Positions 1 to 8,857 are shown, counted from the stretch's first letter. The stretch: DNA of 64,000 nucleotides from Mycolicibacterium cosmeticum (GCF_000613185.1 NZ_CCBB010000001.1:2790001-2854000), one strand, 5' to 3'. A program made the numbers and translations. Notes: generated by a model from the letters alone, not told the origin.

Positions 1-2
1 GC

Positions 3-230
3 GGTGATGTGCCCGCGCGACTCATCCTGCTCGGCGGTCCCCCGTTTCCGGAACGGCTGGTGATGTGGTGGAACTTCGTCGGCCGCAGCCACGAGGACAT
101 CGTGGCCTACCGGGAGGCCTGGCAAGCCGGTGACGACCGCTTCGGCGCGGTCCAGGGTTACCGCGGTGCGGTCGGTCGGCTGCCCGCGCCCGTACTCCCC
201 GGGGTTAGGCTCAAACCTCGTGAGCGCTGA
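3..230 (+). CDS. Pirin family protein, C-terminal part (cut by window edge)
   Basis: The reading frame is open from the window edge to a TGA. It carries the typical C-terminal pirin segment: a LLLGG-PF-E-like stretch followed by LVMWWNFVGRSHEDIV and a closing RLPAP-LP-RLKPR. Pirins are cupin-fold proteins of broad regulatory or quercetinase-like role. The N-terminal cupin with the metal-binding His residues lies outside the window, so activity cannot be judged. The stop overlaps the GTG start of the next gene by 11 bases, which suggests co-transcription. Confidence 0.8.
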   Translation, partial: GDVPARLILLGGPPFPERLVMWWNFVGRSHEDIVAYREAWQAGDDRFGAVQGYRGAVGRLPAPVLPGVRLKPRER

Positions 231-477
231 AGCACAAGTGACGCCCGGCGACAACCGGTTCACCATCGCGCTGGACGGCCGGCAGGTCGGGCTCATCGAC
301 TTCCACGACCGCGACGGGGTACGGGTGTTCACCCACACCGAGATCGATCCCGCCTACGGCGGTCGGGGGCTGGGCACCCAGTTGGTCGCCGAGACGGTGG
401 CGGCCACCCGCGCCGCAGGCCTGAAGATCGAGTCGTATTGCTCGATGGTCACCCATTACCTGGCGAAGAACCCCTGA
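220..477 (+). CDS. GNAT family N-acetyltransferase, small
   Basis: An 85-residue protein with the acetyl-CoA binding signature of the small GNAT (YidJ/COG2388-like) family: a TEIDPAYGGRGLGTQLV segment corresponding to the Q/R-x-x-G-x-G/A loop, after two short beta strands, then a helix and an SYC strand. The GTG at 220 was chosen because the protein then begins just before the first conserved strand. Longer in-frame starts would run through the pirin gene. The substrate cannot be predicted. It is likely translationally coupled to the pirin gene it overlaps. Confidence 0.75.
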   Translation: MSAEAQVTPGDNRFTIALDGRQVGLIDFHDRDGVRVFTHTEIDPAYGGRGLGTQLVAETVAATRAAGLKIESYCSMVTHYLAKNP

Positions 478-480
478 GCG

Positions 481-981
481 CTAAGTCAGGTACTGCGCGG
501 TGCTGCCGCTGACCGGCATGTCGGGCATGCCCAGCTTGCGGTGATCCCAACTGCGCCGCCGCGACTCGCGCACCCGGACGCAGATGCGGTTGTTCATCAT
601 CTGATCCACAAACGGTTTCATCTCGTCGGTGTACGGGCCGGTGTAGCGCTCCCACACGCTGATGCCGACGCGAAGGTTGGTCTCCGGGTCGTCGATGATC
701 TCGGCGGTGCCGTCGATGGACACCCCGCGCAAGGTGTTGTAGGTCAGGCCGTCCTCGATCATCACGGTGATGGTCGGATCGCGGCGCAGGTTCACCGCCT
801 TCTGCGACTTGGCCTTGGTCTCGAACCAGATCTCGCCGTCGAGGACGGCGTACCACATGGCCACCAGGTGCGGCCGGCCGTTGGGCAGCACGGTGGCCAT
901 GGTGGCGGTGCGGCTGCGCTGGATGAATTCGGCGATCTCGTCGTCGGCCATCACGATCTTGGCGCGCTGATTCTCTCCCAT
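481..981 (-). CDS. Pyridoxamine 5'-phosphate oxidase-fold, probably F420-dependent oxidoreductase
   Basis: A 166-residue split-barrel protein. The N-terminal helix and the segment RTATMATVLPNGRPHLVAMWYAV are typical of PPOX-class F420-binding enzymes (FDOR-B type), which are much expanded in mycobacteria. A central KSQKAVNLRRDPTITVMIE stretch completes the cofactor-binding barrel. The ATG at 981 has AAGGA six bases upstream and is preferred over a TTG two codons earlier. It converges with the GNAT gene only 3 bp away. Cofactor (F420 versus flavin) and substrate are inferred from the family. Confidence 0.8.
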   Translation of the reverse strand: MGENQRAKIVMADDEIAEFIQRSRTATMATVLPNGRPHLVAMWYAVLDGEIWFETKAKSQKAVNLRRDPTITVMIEDGLTYNTLRGVSIDGTAEIIDDPETNLRVGISVWERYTGPYTDEMKPFVDQMMNNRICVRVRESRRRSWDHRKLGMPDMPVSGSTAQYLT

Positions 982-1030
982 GATCAATCCTTAGCAGGGC
1001 TGTGATGCCGAACCCGGCACCGGGTGCGAC

Positions 1031-1693
1031 TCAGCTGGCGGCCGCGGCCCGCAGGGTGAGCGCGGCGGCGCCGAACATCGTCTGCTTGATCGCCCCCAGG
1101 GTGCCCGGGTCCTTGCCGGCCAGCGGCCGCAGGATGTCCAGCGCGGCGCCGTCCACCGCGCCTTCGCCCGCGGTGGCGTCGACGATCGCGTAGCCCTGGG
1201 CGTCGGCGCCGCCGAACCGGCGCCCGGTGGTCATCGACGCGACGGCGGCCTGCGGGGTGAGCTTGGCCTGGATCAGCGCCGCCATGCCGTCGGTGAACGG
1301 GATGCGGATATCGGCCTCGGGGAAGCAGAAGAAGCCGCGGTCGGCGCGCATCACCCGGAAGTCGTGTGCCATGGCCAGCATCGCGCCGGCGCCGAAGGCG
1401 TGCCCGACGATGGCGGCCGCGGTCGGGATGGGCAGCGTGAGTACCCGGGCCAGCAGGTCCTGCACCTGCCCGACATACCACTGGGTGCGATCCCCGTTGG
1501 CCGTCAACCAGTCCAGGTCCAGCCCGTTGGTGTAGAACTTGCCGGCCGCCGTGGTGACCAGGCCGGCGGCACCGTCGGCCAGCACGGTGTCCAGGTGCGC
1601 GTTGACGGTGTCGAGAAACTCTGGGCTGAACCGGTTTTCGCCGTCGCCGAGGTTGAGCACCGCGATGTTGTCGACGTACTCGAGAGTGGTCAT
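1031..1693 (-). CDS. Enoyl-CoA hydratase/isomerase family protein
   Basis: A crotonase-fold protein of 220 residues. It shows the family's N-terminal strand (TLEYVDNIAVLNLG), the oxyanion-hole region around KFYTNGLDLDWL, and the second oxyanion segment IVGHAFGAGAMLAMAHDFRVMR. It ends in an Ala-rich helix. The acidic catalytic pair of true hydratases is not obvious, so it may act as an isomerase or on an unusual CoA ester. Its ATG overlaps the stop of the upstream TetR gene by 4 bp (ATGA), so the two form an operon and TetR probably controls it. Confidence 0.82.
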   Translation of the reverse strand: MTTLEYVDNIAVLNLGDGENRFSPEFLDTVNAHLDTVLADGAAGLVTTAAGKFYTNGLDLDWLTANGDRTQWYVGQVQDLLARVLTLPIPTAAAIVGHAFGAGAMLAMAHDFRVMRADRGFFCFPEADIRIPFTDGMAALIQAKLTPQAAVASMTTGRRFGGADAQGYAIVDATAGEGAVDGAALDILRPLAGKDPGTLGAIKQTMFGAAALTLRAAAAS

Positions 1694-2307
1694 GGCTGAC
1701 GTCCTTTTCCTGTGTTGGGTGGGGGTCCGATGTCGAGCACGGCGCGCACGGCCGCACTCAGGTGCCGGCGGGCGGTGGGGCTGGCCAACCGGTCTCGGGT
1801 CAGCAGGATCGCGGTCGGCAGGTCGACGACGCATTCGGTGATGGTGTCCGCGGCGGCGCGGTCGCGGCGTTGCCACAGCCCGTCGGCCAGCCGCACCATG
1901 GTCGCGACCAGGCGGTTCTGCAGGTCGTGCAGCCGGCGGGCCAGCTCGTCGGGCATCTCGGCGTCCAGGATGTCCTGCCGCCGCACGGCGAGCACCAGCC
2001 GGCAGGACGCCGGGTAGTGGTCGGACAGCACGCCGGGGGCGCCGGCGGCCGCGATGACGGCCTCCGTGGGGTCGGCGGCCGCCTCGATCAGGGCGTCCTG
2101 GACCTGCAGGAACCGCTCACCGGCGCGCAGCCAGGCCCGGCCCAGCAACTCCGAGCGGGACGAAAAGCTGTGGTACAGCGCCCCGTTGGAGATGCCGGCG
2201 GCGGTGGCCACCGCGCGCACGGTGACCGCGGCCGGGCCGTGCTCGACGGCCAGGGTCTCGACGGCGTCCAGCACGGTGTCCGGGTCGTACACACGTGGGC
2301 GCGGCAT
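1690..2307 (-). CDS. TetR family transcriptional regulator
   Basis: A 205-residue regulator. The N-terminal helix-turn-helix covers about residues 20-50, with a VRAVATAAGISNGALYHSFSSRSELL recognition region of TetR type. The rest is an alpha-helical ligand domain. The ATG at 2307 starts at MPRPRVYDP; an upstream TTG-like extension would run into the operator. It is followed with a 4-bp overlap by the enoyl-CoA hydratase gene. A perfect 24-bp palindrome begins 9 bp upstream of the start, which points to autoregulation of the operon. The ligand is unknown, perhaps an acyl-CoA. Confidence 0.88.
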   Translation of the reverse strand: MPRPRVYDPDTVLDAVETLAVEHGPAAVTVRAVATAAGISNGALYHSFSSRSELLGRAWLRAGERFLQVQDALIEAAADPTEAVIAAAGAPGVLSDHYPASCRLVLAVRRQDILDAEMPDELARRLHDLQNRLVATMVRLADGLWQRRDRAAADTITECVVDLPTAILLTRDRLASPTARRHLSAAVRAVLDIGPPPNTGKGRQP

Positions 2308-2316
2308 GACGCCACC

Positions 2317-2340
2317 ATAACAGAGCATCTGCTCTGTTAT
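2317..2340. promoter_or_regulatory. Perfect inverted repeat, probable TetR operator
   Basis: Two 11-bp arms, ATAACAGAGCA and TGCTCTGTTAT, are exact reverse complements separated by 2 bp. The site lies between the start of the TetR gene (minus) and the DUF808 gene (plus), only 9 bp from the TetR start codon. Perfect palindromes this long in front of a tetR gene are usually its own operator, so the tetR-hydratase operon is probably autorepressed. Confidence 0.75.
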
Positions 2341-2405
2341 GGCTCCGGTACGGGGCTGTGAGTCTCCTGGGCAACCGGTAGCCTGCGGGGTATGCGGGGA
2401 ACGTC

Positions 2406-3344
2406 ATGAGTGCTGGCCTGTTCGGACTGCTCGACGACATCGCCGCACTGGCGCGGCTGGCGGCCGCGTCGATCGACGACATCGGCGCCGCCACCGGTAA
2501 GGCGACGGCGAAGGCGGCCGGCGTGGTCATCGACGACACCGCGGTGACCCCGCAATACGTGCACGGCATCACCGCCGACCGCGAGCTGCCGATGATCAAG
2601 CGCATCGCCATCGGATCGCTGCGCAACAAACTGATCTTCATCCTTCCGGCGGCGCTGTTGCTCAGCCAGTTCGCGCCGTGGCTGCTCACCCCGATCCTGA
2701 TGATCGGCGCCACCTATCTGTGCTTCGAGGGCGCGGAGAAGGTGCTGGGCCGTTTCCTGCACCACGGCAACGCCGAGGAGCACGGCAGCGCCGCGGGGGC
2801 GGTCGACGAGAAGCAGATGACCGCCGGGGCCATCCGCACGGACTTCATCCTGTCCGCCGAGATCATGGTGATCGCACTCAACGAAGTGGCACACCAGCCG
2901 TTCGTCCCGCGACTGATCATCCTGGTGATCGTCGCGCTGGTGATCACCGCGGCGGTGTACGGCGTGGTCGGGGTCATCGTGAAGATGGACGATGTCGGCC
3001 TGAGTTTGGCGCAGCGGCAGTCCCGCCTCGCCCAGAAGGTGGGCCGCGGTCTGGTCGCCGGGATGCCCAAGGTGCTGGCGGTGCTCTCGACGGTCGGCAC
3101 GGTGGCGATGTTGTGGGTGGGTGGACACATCCTGCTGACCGGTACCGACAACCTGGGCTGGCACGCGCCCTACGGTCTGGTGCACCACGCCGAGGACTTC
3201 GTGCATCACGCCGTCCAGGGCATCGGCGGGCTGTTGGCCTGGCTGACCAACACCGCCGCGTCGGCGGTCGTGGGGTTCGTCGTCGGCGCCATCGTGGTGG
3301 GCATCATCCACGTCCTGCCGTTCGGCAAGAAGAAGCACGCCTGA
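2406..3344 (+). CDS. DUF808 (YedI-like) inner membrane protein
   Basis: A 312-residue protein with the conserved DUF808 start (SAGLFGLLDDIAALARLAAAS) and the following segment on proteins targeting a membrane domain. Hydrophobic segments lie near residues 80-110, 170-200, 225-250 and 280-300, interrupted by charged linkers. The C-terminus ends in KKKHA. The family, which includes E. coli YedI, has no established function. It stands alone, downstream of the TetR operator and upstream of the EVE gene. Confidence 0.85.
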   Translation: MSAGLFGLLDDIAALARLAAASIDDIGAATGKATAKAAGVVIDDTAVTPQYVHGITADRELPMIKRIAIGSLRNKLIFILPAALLLSQFAPWLLTPILMIGATYLCFEGAEKVLGRFLHHGNAEEHGSAAGAVDEKQMTAGAIRTDFILSAEIMVIALNEVAHQPFVPRLIILVIVALVITAAVYGVVGVIVKMDDVGLSLAQRQSRLAQKVGRGLVAGMPKVLAVLSTVGTVAMLWVGGHILLTGTDNLGWHAPYGLVHHAEDFVHHAVQGIGGLLAWLTNTAASAVVGFVVGAIVVGIIHVLPFGKKKHA

Positions 3345-3395
3345 ACCTGACTGGACTTGGCTGAACCTGTCGGTGGCGGCGCCTAGCCTTCGCGC

Positions 3396-3818
3396 ATGAC
3401 CTACTGGATCAACACCGTGAGCCGCGGCCATGTCGAGCGCGGCGTGGCCGGCGGCTTCACCCAGGCCAACCACGGCAAGCCGCACGCGCTGCGCCGGCTG
3501 GCCCGCGACGACTGGATCGCCTTCTACTCACCGAAGACCGACTATCCCGAAGGCGAACCGCTGCAGGCGTTCACAGCGCTCGGCCGAGTCTGCGACGACG
3601 AGCCGTATCAAGCCGACAACGGTCACTGGCGGCGCGGGATGGTCTTCGAGGGATGCGCCGAGACACCGATCCGGCCGCTGCTGGACCGGCTGGAGTTCAT
3701 CGTCGACAAGGATCGCTGGGGCTACCGCTTCCGGTTCGGGCTGTTCTCGATAACGCAGGCCGATTTCGAGGTGATCCGTGCCGCGATGACCGTCGCCGTC
3801 AGTACGGCACCGCACTGA
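3396..3818 (+). CDS. EVE domain protein
   Basis: A 140-residue single-domain EVE protein. It begins with TYWINTVSRGHVERGVAGGF and has the family's RLARDDWIAFYSPKTDY stretch, then VFEGCAETPIRPLLDRLEFI. EVE domains are PUA-like and bind modified bases in nucleic acids; bacterial copies often go with modification-dependent restriction. No partner nuclease is adjacent here. The 3' end overlaps by 20 bp the convergent small membrane-protein gene. Confidence 0.85.
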   Translation: MTYWINTVSRGHVERGVAGGFTQANHGKPHALRRLARDDWIAFYSPKTDYPEGEPLQAFTALGRVCDDEPYQADNGHWRRGMVFEGCAETPIRPLLDRLEFIVDKDRWGYRFRFGLFSITQADFEVIRAAMTVAVSTAPH

Positions 3819-4161
3819 GCATCAGGTAGGCCACACACAGCAACGCGTTCAGCGCCACCAGCGTGACCACGATGAAGATCAACAGTTGCACCACGCCGGC
3901 CCGGGCCCGCCGCATGGCGGCCTGATGCCGCTGTTGTTCGATATCGAGTGCGGTGAGGGCGAAGCGGATATCGGTCACCTCGTCATCGGATGCCACCGTG
4001 CCGGCGACCAGCTCCCGGAGCCGGGCCGCGGTGATGGTGACACCGACACCGGAGAACCGCCGACTCCAGTGCCGCGCCTGCCGTCTGCTCAGCGTCTGCG
4101 GCCGCCCGTACGCCCGGTGCGGAGCGACTCCCCATTCGCCGGCCCACACCGGGAATGACAC
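3799..4161 (-). CDS. Hypothetical single-span membrane protein
   Basis: A 120-residue protein with a basic N-terminal half (AYGRPQTLSRRQARHWSRR), a middle helix rich in charged residues, and one hydrophobic C-terminal segment at about residues 92-115. It reads as a tail-anchored cytoplasmic domain. The start is GTG at 4161. The regular codon pattern and mycobacterial-type composition support a real gene, but I recognise no family. The 3' end overlaps the EVE gene. Confidence 0.55.
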   Translation of the reverse strand: MSFPVWAGEWGVAPHRAYGRPQTLSRRQARHWSRRFSGVGVTITAARLRELVAGTVASDDEVTDIRFALTALDIEQQRHQAAMRRARAGVVQLLIFIVVTLVALNALLCVAYLMLSAVPY

Positions 4162-4200
4162 CCATCCATGCTATTCCCATTTCGCCTGCGGGGGAACAAC

Positions 4201-4767
4201 TTAACCGGCGGTAGTCAGGACTTTCAGTTCGGCGATCGCTTCGGCGAGGATGTCGTCGAACCGGGGGTTTCCCTCGGCACGGATCCACCGTTCGAACGCC
4301 ACCTTGAACATCGCGACGCCCACCTCGGCGGTGAGCCGCGCCGTGCGGTCGTCCAATCCCCGCTCGCGCAGCGCATCGGTGAGCGCGGTTGCCAGCGTCG
4401 CGAGCTTGATCAGTTCCCGTTCCTGCAGGCCGGGATTGGCGTCGATCACCGCCTGCCGCCGGCGGGCGCTGTCCCGCCGCGCTCCGATCATCGCGCCGGC
4501 CGCGCGCACCGCGGCACCCATCACCTCGATCGGGGTGGCCTCCGGCGCCGCCTCGGCCACCGCGGCGACCATCGACGCCGTGAGCGTCGCTTGCCCGGAG
4601 AACAGCACCTCACGTTTGTCGGTGAAATGACGGAAGAAGGTGCGTTCGGTCAGGCCGGCCCGGTCGGCGATCTCGGCGACCGTCGTCGCGTCGAACCCCT
4701 GGGCGGCGTAGAGCGCCAGGGCCGCCTCCTCCAGGCGGCCCCGGGCATTGGGCTGCCACCGGCTCAT
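4201..4767 (-). CDS. TetR family transcriptional regulator
   Basis: A 188-residue TetR regulator. The helix-turn-helix is at about residues 25-50 (TTVAEIADRAGLTERTFFRHFTDKRE), followed by a helical sensor domain with an acidic stretch and an ERWIRAEGN segment. It is transcribed divergently from the epimerase-like SDR gene. The 83-bp gap holds two related palindromes 30 bp apart, so it very probably represses that SDR and itself. Confidence 0.88.
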   Translation of the reverse strand: MSRWQPNARGRLEEAALALYAAQGFDATTVAEIADRAGLTERTFFRHFTDKREVLFSGQATLTASMVAAVAEAAPEATPIEVMGAAVRAAGAMIGARRDSARRRQAVIDANPGLQERELIKLATLATALTDALRERGLDDRTARLTAEVGVAMFKVAFERWIRAEGNPRFDDILAEAIAELKVLTTAG

Positions 4768-4790
4768 GACCGAAATCCTAGCCAGCGGGA

Positions 4791-4837
4791 ATGACAGCGA
4801 CTGTCATCGGGTTATCCCTGATGACAGCTACTGACAT
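4791..4837. promoter_or_regulatory. Two TetR-type operators, 30 bp apart
   Basis: The first site (4791-4807) has perfect 7-bp arms ATGACAG and CTGTCAT around CGA. The second (4821-4837) repeats ATGACAG with right arm CTGACAT, one mismatch from perfect. Their centres are 30 bp apart, about three helical turns, so both face the same side of the helix. They lie in the divergent gap between the TetR gene and the SDR gene, the second ending 13 bp before the SDR start codon. Confidence 0.75.
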
Positions 4838-4850
4838 CACTGGAGGTTTC

Positions 4851-5729
4851 ATGCATGTCTTCGTCACCGGGGCGTCCGGATTCATCGGATCGGCTGTGGT
4901 CGCCGAACTCCTGGCCGCCGGCCACGAGGTGACCGGCCTGGCCCGCTCACCCGAATCGGCCGAGGCCATCCGCGCCGCGGGGGCCGTGCCCCACCGGGGT
5001 GATCTGGCGGATCCGGCCGGCCTGCGCACCGCCGCCGAGAACGCCGACGCGGTCGCGCACCTGGCGTTCCATCACGATTTCACCGACTATGCCCGCGCCG
5101 GAGAACTCGATCGACAAGCCATCACCGCCTTCGGTGAGGCGCTTGCCGGATCGAACCGGCCGCTGCTCGTCACGTCCGGGCTCGCGGCGCTGGGCGCCGG
5201 CGATCTCATCACGGAATCGGATGCCGCGGCCCCCGGGGTGCCCCGACAGTCCGAGGCGGCGGCGCTCGGGTACGCCGAGCGCGGGGTGCGGGTCGTCGCG
5301 ATCCGGCTGTCCCCGACCGTGCACGGCAACGGCGACCACGGCTTCGTACCGCGACTCATCGAGATCGCACGCGAAACCGGGGTTGCCGCCTATCCGGGCG
5401 AGGGTGTCAACCGGTGGCCGGCGGTGCACCGCCTGGACGCGGCGCGGCTGTTCCGGCTGGCGCTCGAGCAGCCGGCCGGCGCACCGGCCGGCAGCGTCAT
5501 GCACGGGGTGGCTGAGGAGGGCATCGCCAGCCGTGTCATCGCCGAGGCAATCGGCAGCGGGCTCGGGCTGCCGGTGCGCTCTGCCCAGCCGGAACACTTC
5601 GGCTGGCTCGGCGCCTTCTTCGCCCTGGACATGGCCGCCTCCAGCGAGCAGACCCGAAAGGCCTTGGGCTGGAAGCCGACCGAGGTCGGGCTGCTGGAGG
5701 ACCTGGCTCAGGGCCATTACTTCGGCTGA
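4851..5729 (+). CDS. NAD-dependent epimerase/dehydratase-like SDR
   Basis: A 292-residue extended or atypical SDR. The Rossmann motif VTGASGFIGSAVV opens the protein, followed by GDLADP and DAVAHLAFHHDF. The Ser-Tyr-Lys site is altered: LVTSGLAALG is present but no clear YxxxK follows at the expected place, only GYAERGVRV. This is as in the 'SDR family' NAD-binding proteins related to isoflavone reductases. The ATG at 4851 has GGAGG five bases upstream; earlier in-frame starts lie inside the operator. It is controlled by the divergent TetR. Confidence 0.82.
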   Translation: MHVFVTGASGFIGSAVVAELLAAGHEVTGLARSPESAEAIRAAGAVPHRGDLADPAGLRTAAENADAVAHLAFHHDFTDYARAGELDRQAITAFGEALAGSNRPLLVTSGLAALGAGDLITESDAAAPGVPRQSEAAALGYAERGVRVVAIRLSPTVHGNGDHGFVPRLIEIARETGVAAYPGEGVNRWPAVHRLDAARLFRLALEQPAGAPAGSVMHGVAEEGIASRVIAEAIGSGLGLPVRSAQPEHFGWLGAFFALDMAASSEQTRKALGWKPTEVGLLEDLAQGHYFG

Positions 5730-5741
5730 CCCGGAAACGGA

Positions 5742-5783
5742 CCAGGCCGGCCCCCACCCTTCGACACGGTGGGGCCGGCCTGG
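5742..5783. terminator. Bidirectional hairpin between SDR and katG
   Basis: A strong GC-rich inverted repeat with arms beginning CCAGGCCGGCCCC and ending GGGGCCGGCCTGG around a short loop. It lies in the 70-bp gap between two convergent genes and can serve both. There is no long T-run, as usual for mycobacterial terminators. Confidence 0.7.
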
Positions 5784-5799
5784 CTCGGGAGGGCTGCAG

Positions 5800-7983
5800 T
5801 TAGAACAGGTCCGCGTTGGCGACCTTGGTCCACGCGGCGACGAAGTCCTTGACGAACTTCTCCTTCGCGTCGTCCTCGGCGTACACCTCGGCCAGCGCCC
5901 GCAGCTGCGAGTTCGACGCGAACAGCAGGTCGACGCGGCTGGCGGTCCACTTCGGCGCACCGCTGGCGCGGTCGGTGCCCACGTAGGTACCGTCCTCGGC
6001 CGGCGCCCACTTGGTGGCCATATCGGTCAGGTTGACGAAGTAGTCGTTGGTCAGTTGACCCTTCTTGTCCGTCAGCACACCGAGATCCGATCCACCGTAG
6101 GTGGCACCCAGCGCCCGCAGGCCGCCGACCAAGACCGTCATCTCCGGAGCGGTCAGCCCCAGCAGGTTGGCCCGGTCGATCAGCCGGTACTCGGCGGGCA
6201 GGCTCTCGCCCTTGCCGACGTAGTTGCGGAAGCCGTCGGCCGTGGGCTCCAGGTAGGAGAACGATTCGACATCGGTCTGCTCCTGGGTGGCGTCACCGCG
6301 GCCCGAGGTGAACGGCACCGCGATGTCGAATCCGGCGTCCTTGATCGCCTTCTCCAGGCCGACCACACCGCCGAGCACCACCAGGTCGGCGAACGACACC
6401 GGCACACCGGCGCCCGCCTGGATCTCCTCCAGCTTGCGGATCACCTGAGCCAGCTCCTCGGTCTCGTTGACCTCCCAGCCCAGTTGCGGCTGCAGCCGGA
6501 TGCGGCCGCCGTTGGCGCCGCCGCGCATATCGCTGGAGCGGAACGACGACGCCGCCTTCCACGCGGTGTCCACCAGTTGCTGGACGGTCAGGCCCGAGTC
6601 GGCGATGGCGGCCTTGAGTGTGGCGACGTCGGCCTCACTCAACGGGGTGCCGGCCGGCACGATGTCCTGCCACAGCCAGGTTTCCTTGGGAACGAACGGG
6701 CCGAGGTAACGCGTCACCGGTCCCATGTCACGGTGCATCAGCTTGAACCAGGCCTTGGCGTACTCCTGCGCCAGCTCTTCGGGGTGGTCCAGCCAGCGCC
6801 GGGTGATCTCACCGTAGATCGGATCCATCCGCATCGACAGGTCGGTCGTCAGCATCGACGGGTGGGTCTTACCGCTGCCCTGCGCCATCGGCACCGAGTT
6901 CGCCCAGCCACCGTCCTTGGGCTGCCACTGGTAGGCACCCGCGGGACTCTTGGTCAGCTCCCACTCGTTGCCGTACAGGATCTCCAGGAAACTGTTGTCC
7001 CACTTGGTCGGTGTGTGGGTCCAGATCACCTCGAGGCCGCTGGACACCGTGTCGTTACCCACGCCGGAGTTGCTCCAACCGAGGCCGGCCTGCTCCAGCG
7101 GCGCGGCCTCGGGCTCGGGGCCGTTCTCCACTTCGGTGGCACCGTGGGTCTTGCCGAACGTGTGGCCGCCGACGATCAGCGCGGCGGTCTCGATGTCGTT
7201 CATCGCCATCCGGCCGAAGGTCTCCCGGATGTCGATGGCAGCGGCCACCGGATCCGGCTTCCCTTCCGGCCCTTCGGGGTTCACGTAGATGAGACCCATG
7301 TGGCTGGCACCCAGCGGATTCTCCAGCTTGGTCCGGTCACCGTTGGCGCCGGCGTAGCGCTCCTGGGAGCCCAGCCATTCGTGCTCGGCGCCCCAGTAGA
7401 TGTCCTCTTCGGGCTCCCAGTAGTCCGGGCGTCCGAACGCGAACCCGGCGGTCTTGAAGCCCATGTGCTCCATCGCCCGGTTCCCGGCGTAGGCGATGAG
7501 GTCGGACCAGGAAATCTTCTTGCCGTACTTCTTCTTCAGCGGCCACAGCAGGCGACGGGCCTTGTCCAGGTTGACGTTGTCGGGCCAGCTGTTCAGCGGC
7601 GCGAAGCGCTGCATGCCGCGGCCGGCGCCACCGCGGCCGTCGACGACCCGGTAGGTGCCGGCGGCGTGCCAGGACATCCGGATGAACAGTGGGCCGTAGT
7701 GCCCGAAGTCGGCGGGCCACCAGTCCTGGGAGTCCGTGAGCAGGGCGTCGAAATCTCGTTGGAAGGCCTCGAAATCGAGCGTCTTGACGACCTCGCGGTA
7801 GTCGTAGTCCTCGTCCATCGGGTCGATGGCGGGCGGGTTCTTCTGCAGGATCTTCAGGTTCACCGCATTGGGCCACCAGTCGCGGTTGCTGCCACCCTCG
7901 ACGGGCGGCTTGATGCGCATCGGACAACCGCTCTCGGCGGGCTCCGTCTGGGCTTCACCGATGGGTGGGGACGTTTCGGACAT
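5800..7983 (-). CDS. katG: Catalase-peroxidase KatG
   Basis: A 727-residue bifunctional haem catalase-peroxidase that removes H2O2 and, in mycobacteria, activates isoniazid. The distal-pocket residues Arg102, Trp105 and His106 sit in [10 protein letters not shown]. Together with a Tyr near 227 (DIYWG) and a Met near 253 (ASHMGL), Trp105 gives the Met-Tyr-Trp adduct of the family. The proximal His is in [12 protein letters not shown]. The C-terminal half repeats the fold without haem ligands. The serine matching M. tuberculosis Ser315 (in SSGLEV) is kept. It lies 39 bp downstream of furA in the same orientation, the usual furA-katG pair. Confidence 0.97.
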   Translation of the reverse strand: MSETSPPIGEAQTEPAESGCPMRIKPPVEGGSNRDWWPNAVNLKILQKNPPAIDPMDEDYDYREVVKTLDFEAFQRDFDALLTDSQDWWPADFGHYGPLFIRMSWHAAGTYRVVDGRGGAGRGMQRFAPLNSWPDNVNLDKARRLLWPLKKKYGKKISWSDLIAYAGNRAMEHMGFKTAGFAFGRPDYWEPEEDIYWGAEHEWLGSQERYAGANGDRTKLENPLGASHMGLIYVNPEGPEGKPDPVAAAIDIRETFGRMAMNDIETAALIVGGHTFGKTHGATEVENGPEPEAAPLEQAGLGWSNSGVGNDTVSSGLEVIWTHTPTKWDNSFLEILYGNEWELTKSPAGAYQWQPKDGGWANSVPMAQGSGKTHPSMLTTDLSMRMDPIYGEITRRWLDHPEELAQEYAKAWFKLMHRDMGPVTRYLGPFVPKETWLWQDIVPAGTPLSEADVATLKAAIADSGLTVQQLVDTAWKAASSFRSSDMRGGANGGRIRLQPQLGWEVNETEELAQVIRKLEEIQAGAGVPVSFADLVVLGGVVGLEKAIKDAGFDIAVPFTSGRGDATQEQTDVESFSYLEPTADGFRNYVGKGESLPAEYRLIDRANLLGLTAPEMTVLVGGLRALGATYGGSDLGVLTDKKGQLTNDYFVNLTDMATKWAPAEDGTYVGTDRASGAPKWTASRVDLLFASNSQLRALAEVYAEDDAKEKFVKDFVAAWTKVANADLF

Positions 7984-8022
7984 GTCGATCCTTTCCGGGG
8001 CTGTCGGACTCGGTACAGATGA

Positions 8023-8469
8023 TCAAACTGGCTGTGCCAGAGCACATTCGGGGCACACGCCCCAGTAGATGACCTCGGCTTCCTCGATCGCGAAGCCGAG
8101 GTCGTCGGACGCCGTCAGGCAGGGTGCCTCACCGACGGCGCAGTCGACGTCGGCGATCACACCACAGACTCGGCACACCACGTGGTGGTGGTTGTCCCCG
8201 ACCCGGGACTCGTAACGAGCCACGGAACCGGAAGGCTGGATTCGGCGCACCAGACCAGCCGCGGTCAAGGCATTGAGCGCGTCGTACACCGTCTGATGCG
8301 AAACGTCGGGCAGGTCCGCCCGCACCGCACGGATGACCGTGTCGGTGTCGGCGTGCGGATGTCCGTGCACGGCAGTCAACACCGCCACCCTGGGACGGGT
8401 CACGCGCAGGGCGGCATCCCGCAGCATCTGCTGGAACTCCTCTGCCGTACCCACGCAGACGAGTCTCAC
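8023..8469 (-). CDS. furA: Ferric uptake-type repressor FurA
   Basis: A 148-residue Fur-family repressor of katG. It has a winged helix (RVTRPRVAVLTAV, DVSHQTVYDALNALTAAGLV), the metal-binding HHHVVCRVCG segment and a C-terminal CPEC pair. The match to mycobacterial FurA from LRVTRPRVAVL through DCAVGEAPCLTASD is very close. The start is uncertain: GTG at 8469 is used, but in-frame GTGs a few codons later are possible, and mycobacterial furA is reported to be translated from a leaderless transcript. FurA senses oxidative stress and represses its own promoter and katG. Confidence 0.93.
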   Translation of the reverse strand: MRLVCVGTAEEFQQMLRDAALRVTRPRVAVLTAVHGHPHADTDTVIRAVRADLPDVSHQTVYDALNALTAAGLVRRIQPSGSVARYESRVGDNHHHVVCRVCGVIADVDCAVGEAPCLTASDDLGFAIEEAEVIYWGVCPECALAQPV

Positions 8470-8500
8470 CCGTTATCTGGAATTAGTCAAGAAAAAGGTT
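8470..8500 (-). promoter_or_regulatory. AT-rich furA promoter/operator
   Basis: Directly upstream of furA the GC-rich background gives way to an AT-rich tract containing, on the minus strand, CTTTTTCTTGACTAATTCC. This includes a TTGACT -35-like hexamer. An AT-rich FurA binding site at this place is established for mycobacterial furA genes. The exact -10 cannot be fixed by eye. Confidence 0.5.
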
Positions 8501-8529
8501 GGGGTGGGTTCGATGACATGTGGGCAAAG

Positions 8530-8560
8530 CGAAAGCCCCGGCCATCGGCCGGGGCTTTCG
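8530..8560. terminator. Hairpin upstream of furA, downstream of the GlsB-type gene
   Basis: A nearly perfect inverted repeat: GAAAGCCCCGGCC pairs with GGCCGGGGCTTTC around a 3-base loop. It lies 15 bp past the stop of the GlsB/YeaQ-type gene (minus strand), so it most likely ends that transcript, and it separates it from furA. Confidence 0.7.
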
Positions 8561-8575
8561 GTTCGAGCTCGAGGG

Positions 8576-8857
8576 TCAGTGCGTCATGCGGTGCGAGGAA
8601 CCACCCCGGATCGCCACGTACACCGCGATCAGGCCGGCCGCGACGGCCACTCCGACGACGAACGGGATGACCTCCCAACCGCCGTTGGCGTTGCTGTAGC
8701 CGAACTGATAGGTGAGCCAGCTGCCGATGAGTGAGCCCAAGGCGCCGAGCACGATCGTCATGAGGATGCCGATGTCCTGCCGGCCCGGCATGACAAGCCG
8801 AGCCAGGACGCCGATGATCAGCCCCACGACGAGAGCGCTGATGATGGTCCCGATCAT
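8576..8857 (-). CDS. GlsB/YeaQ/YmgE family stress-response membrane protein
   Basis: A 93-residue protein of three hydrophobic segments. The start MIGTIISALVVGLIIGVLARLVMPGRQ and a second GILMTIVLGALGSLIGSWL segment are the signature of the transglycosylase-associated (GlsB/YeaQ) family. A third segment VIPFVVGVAVAAGLIAVYV is followed by a short basic tail. The family is small, membrane-bound and linked to stress response, without a known reaction. The start was chosen at the first conserved Met. Confidence 0.85.
   Translation of the reverse strand: MIGTIISALVVGLIIGVLARLVMPGRQDIGILMTIVLGALGSLIGSWLTYQFGYSNANGGWEVIPFVVGVAVAAGLIAVYVAIRGGSSHRMTH

Noticed and set aside
4999..8022. Very long open frame opposite to katG
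   Set aside because: It mirrors the katG codon pattern on the other strand; high GC content produces such shadow frames throughout the window.
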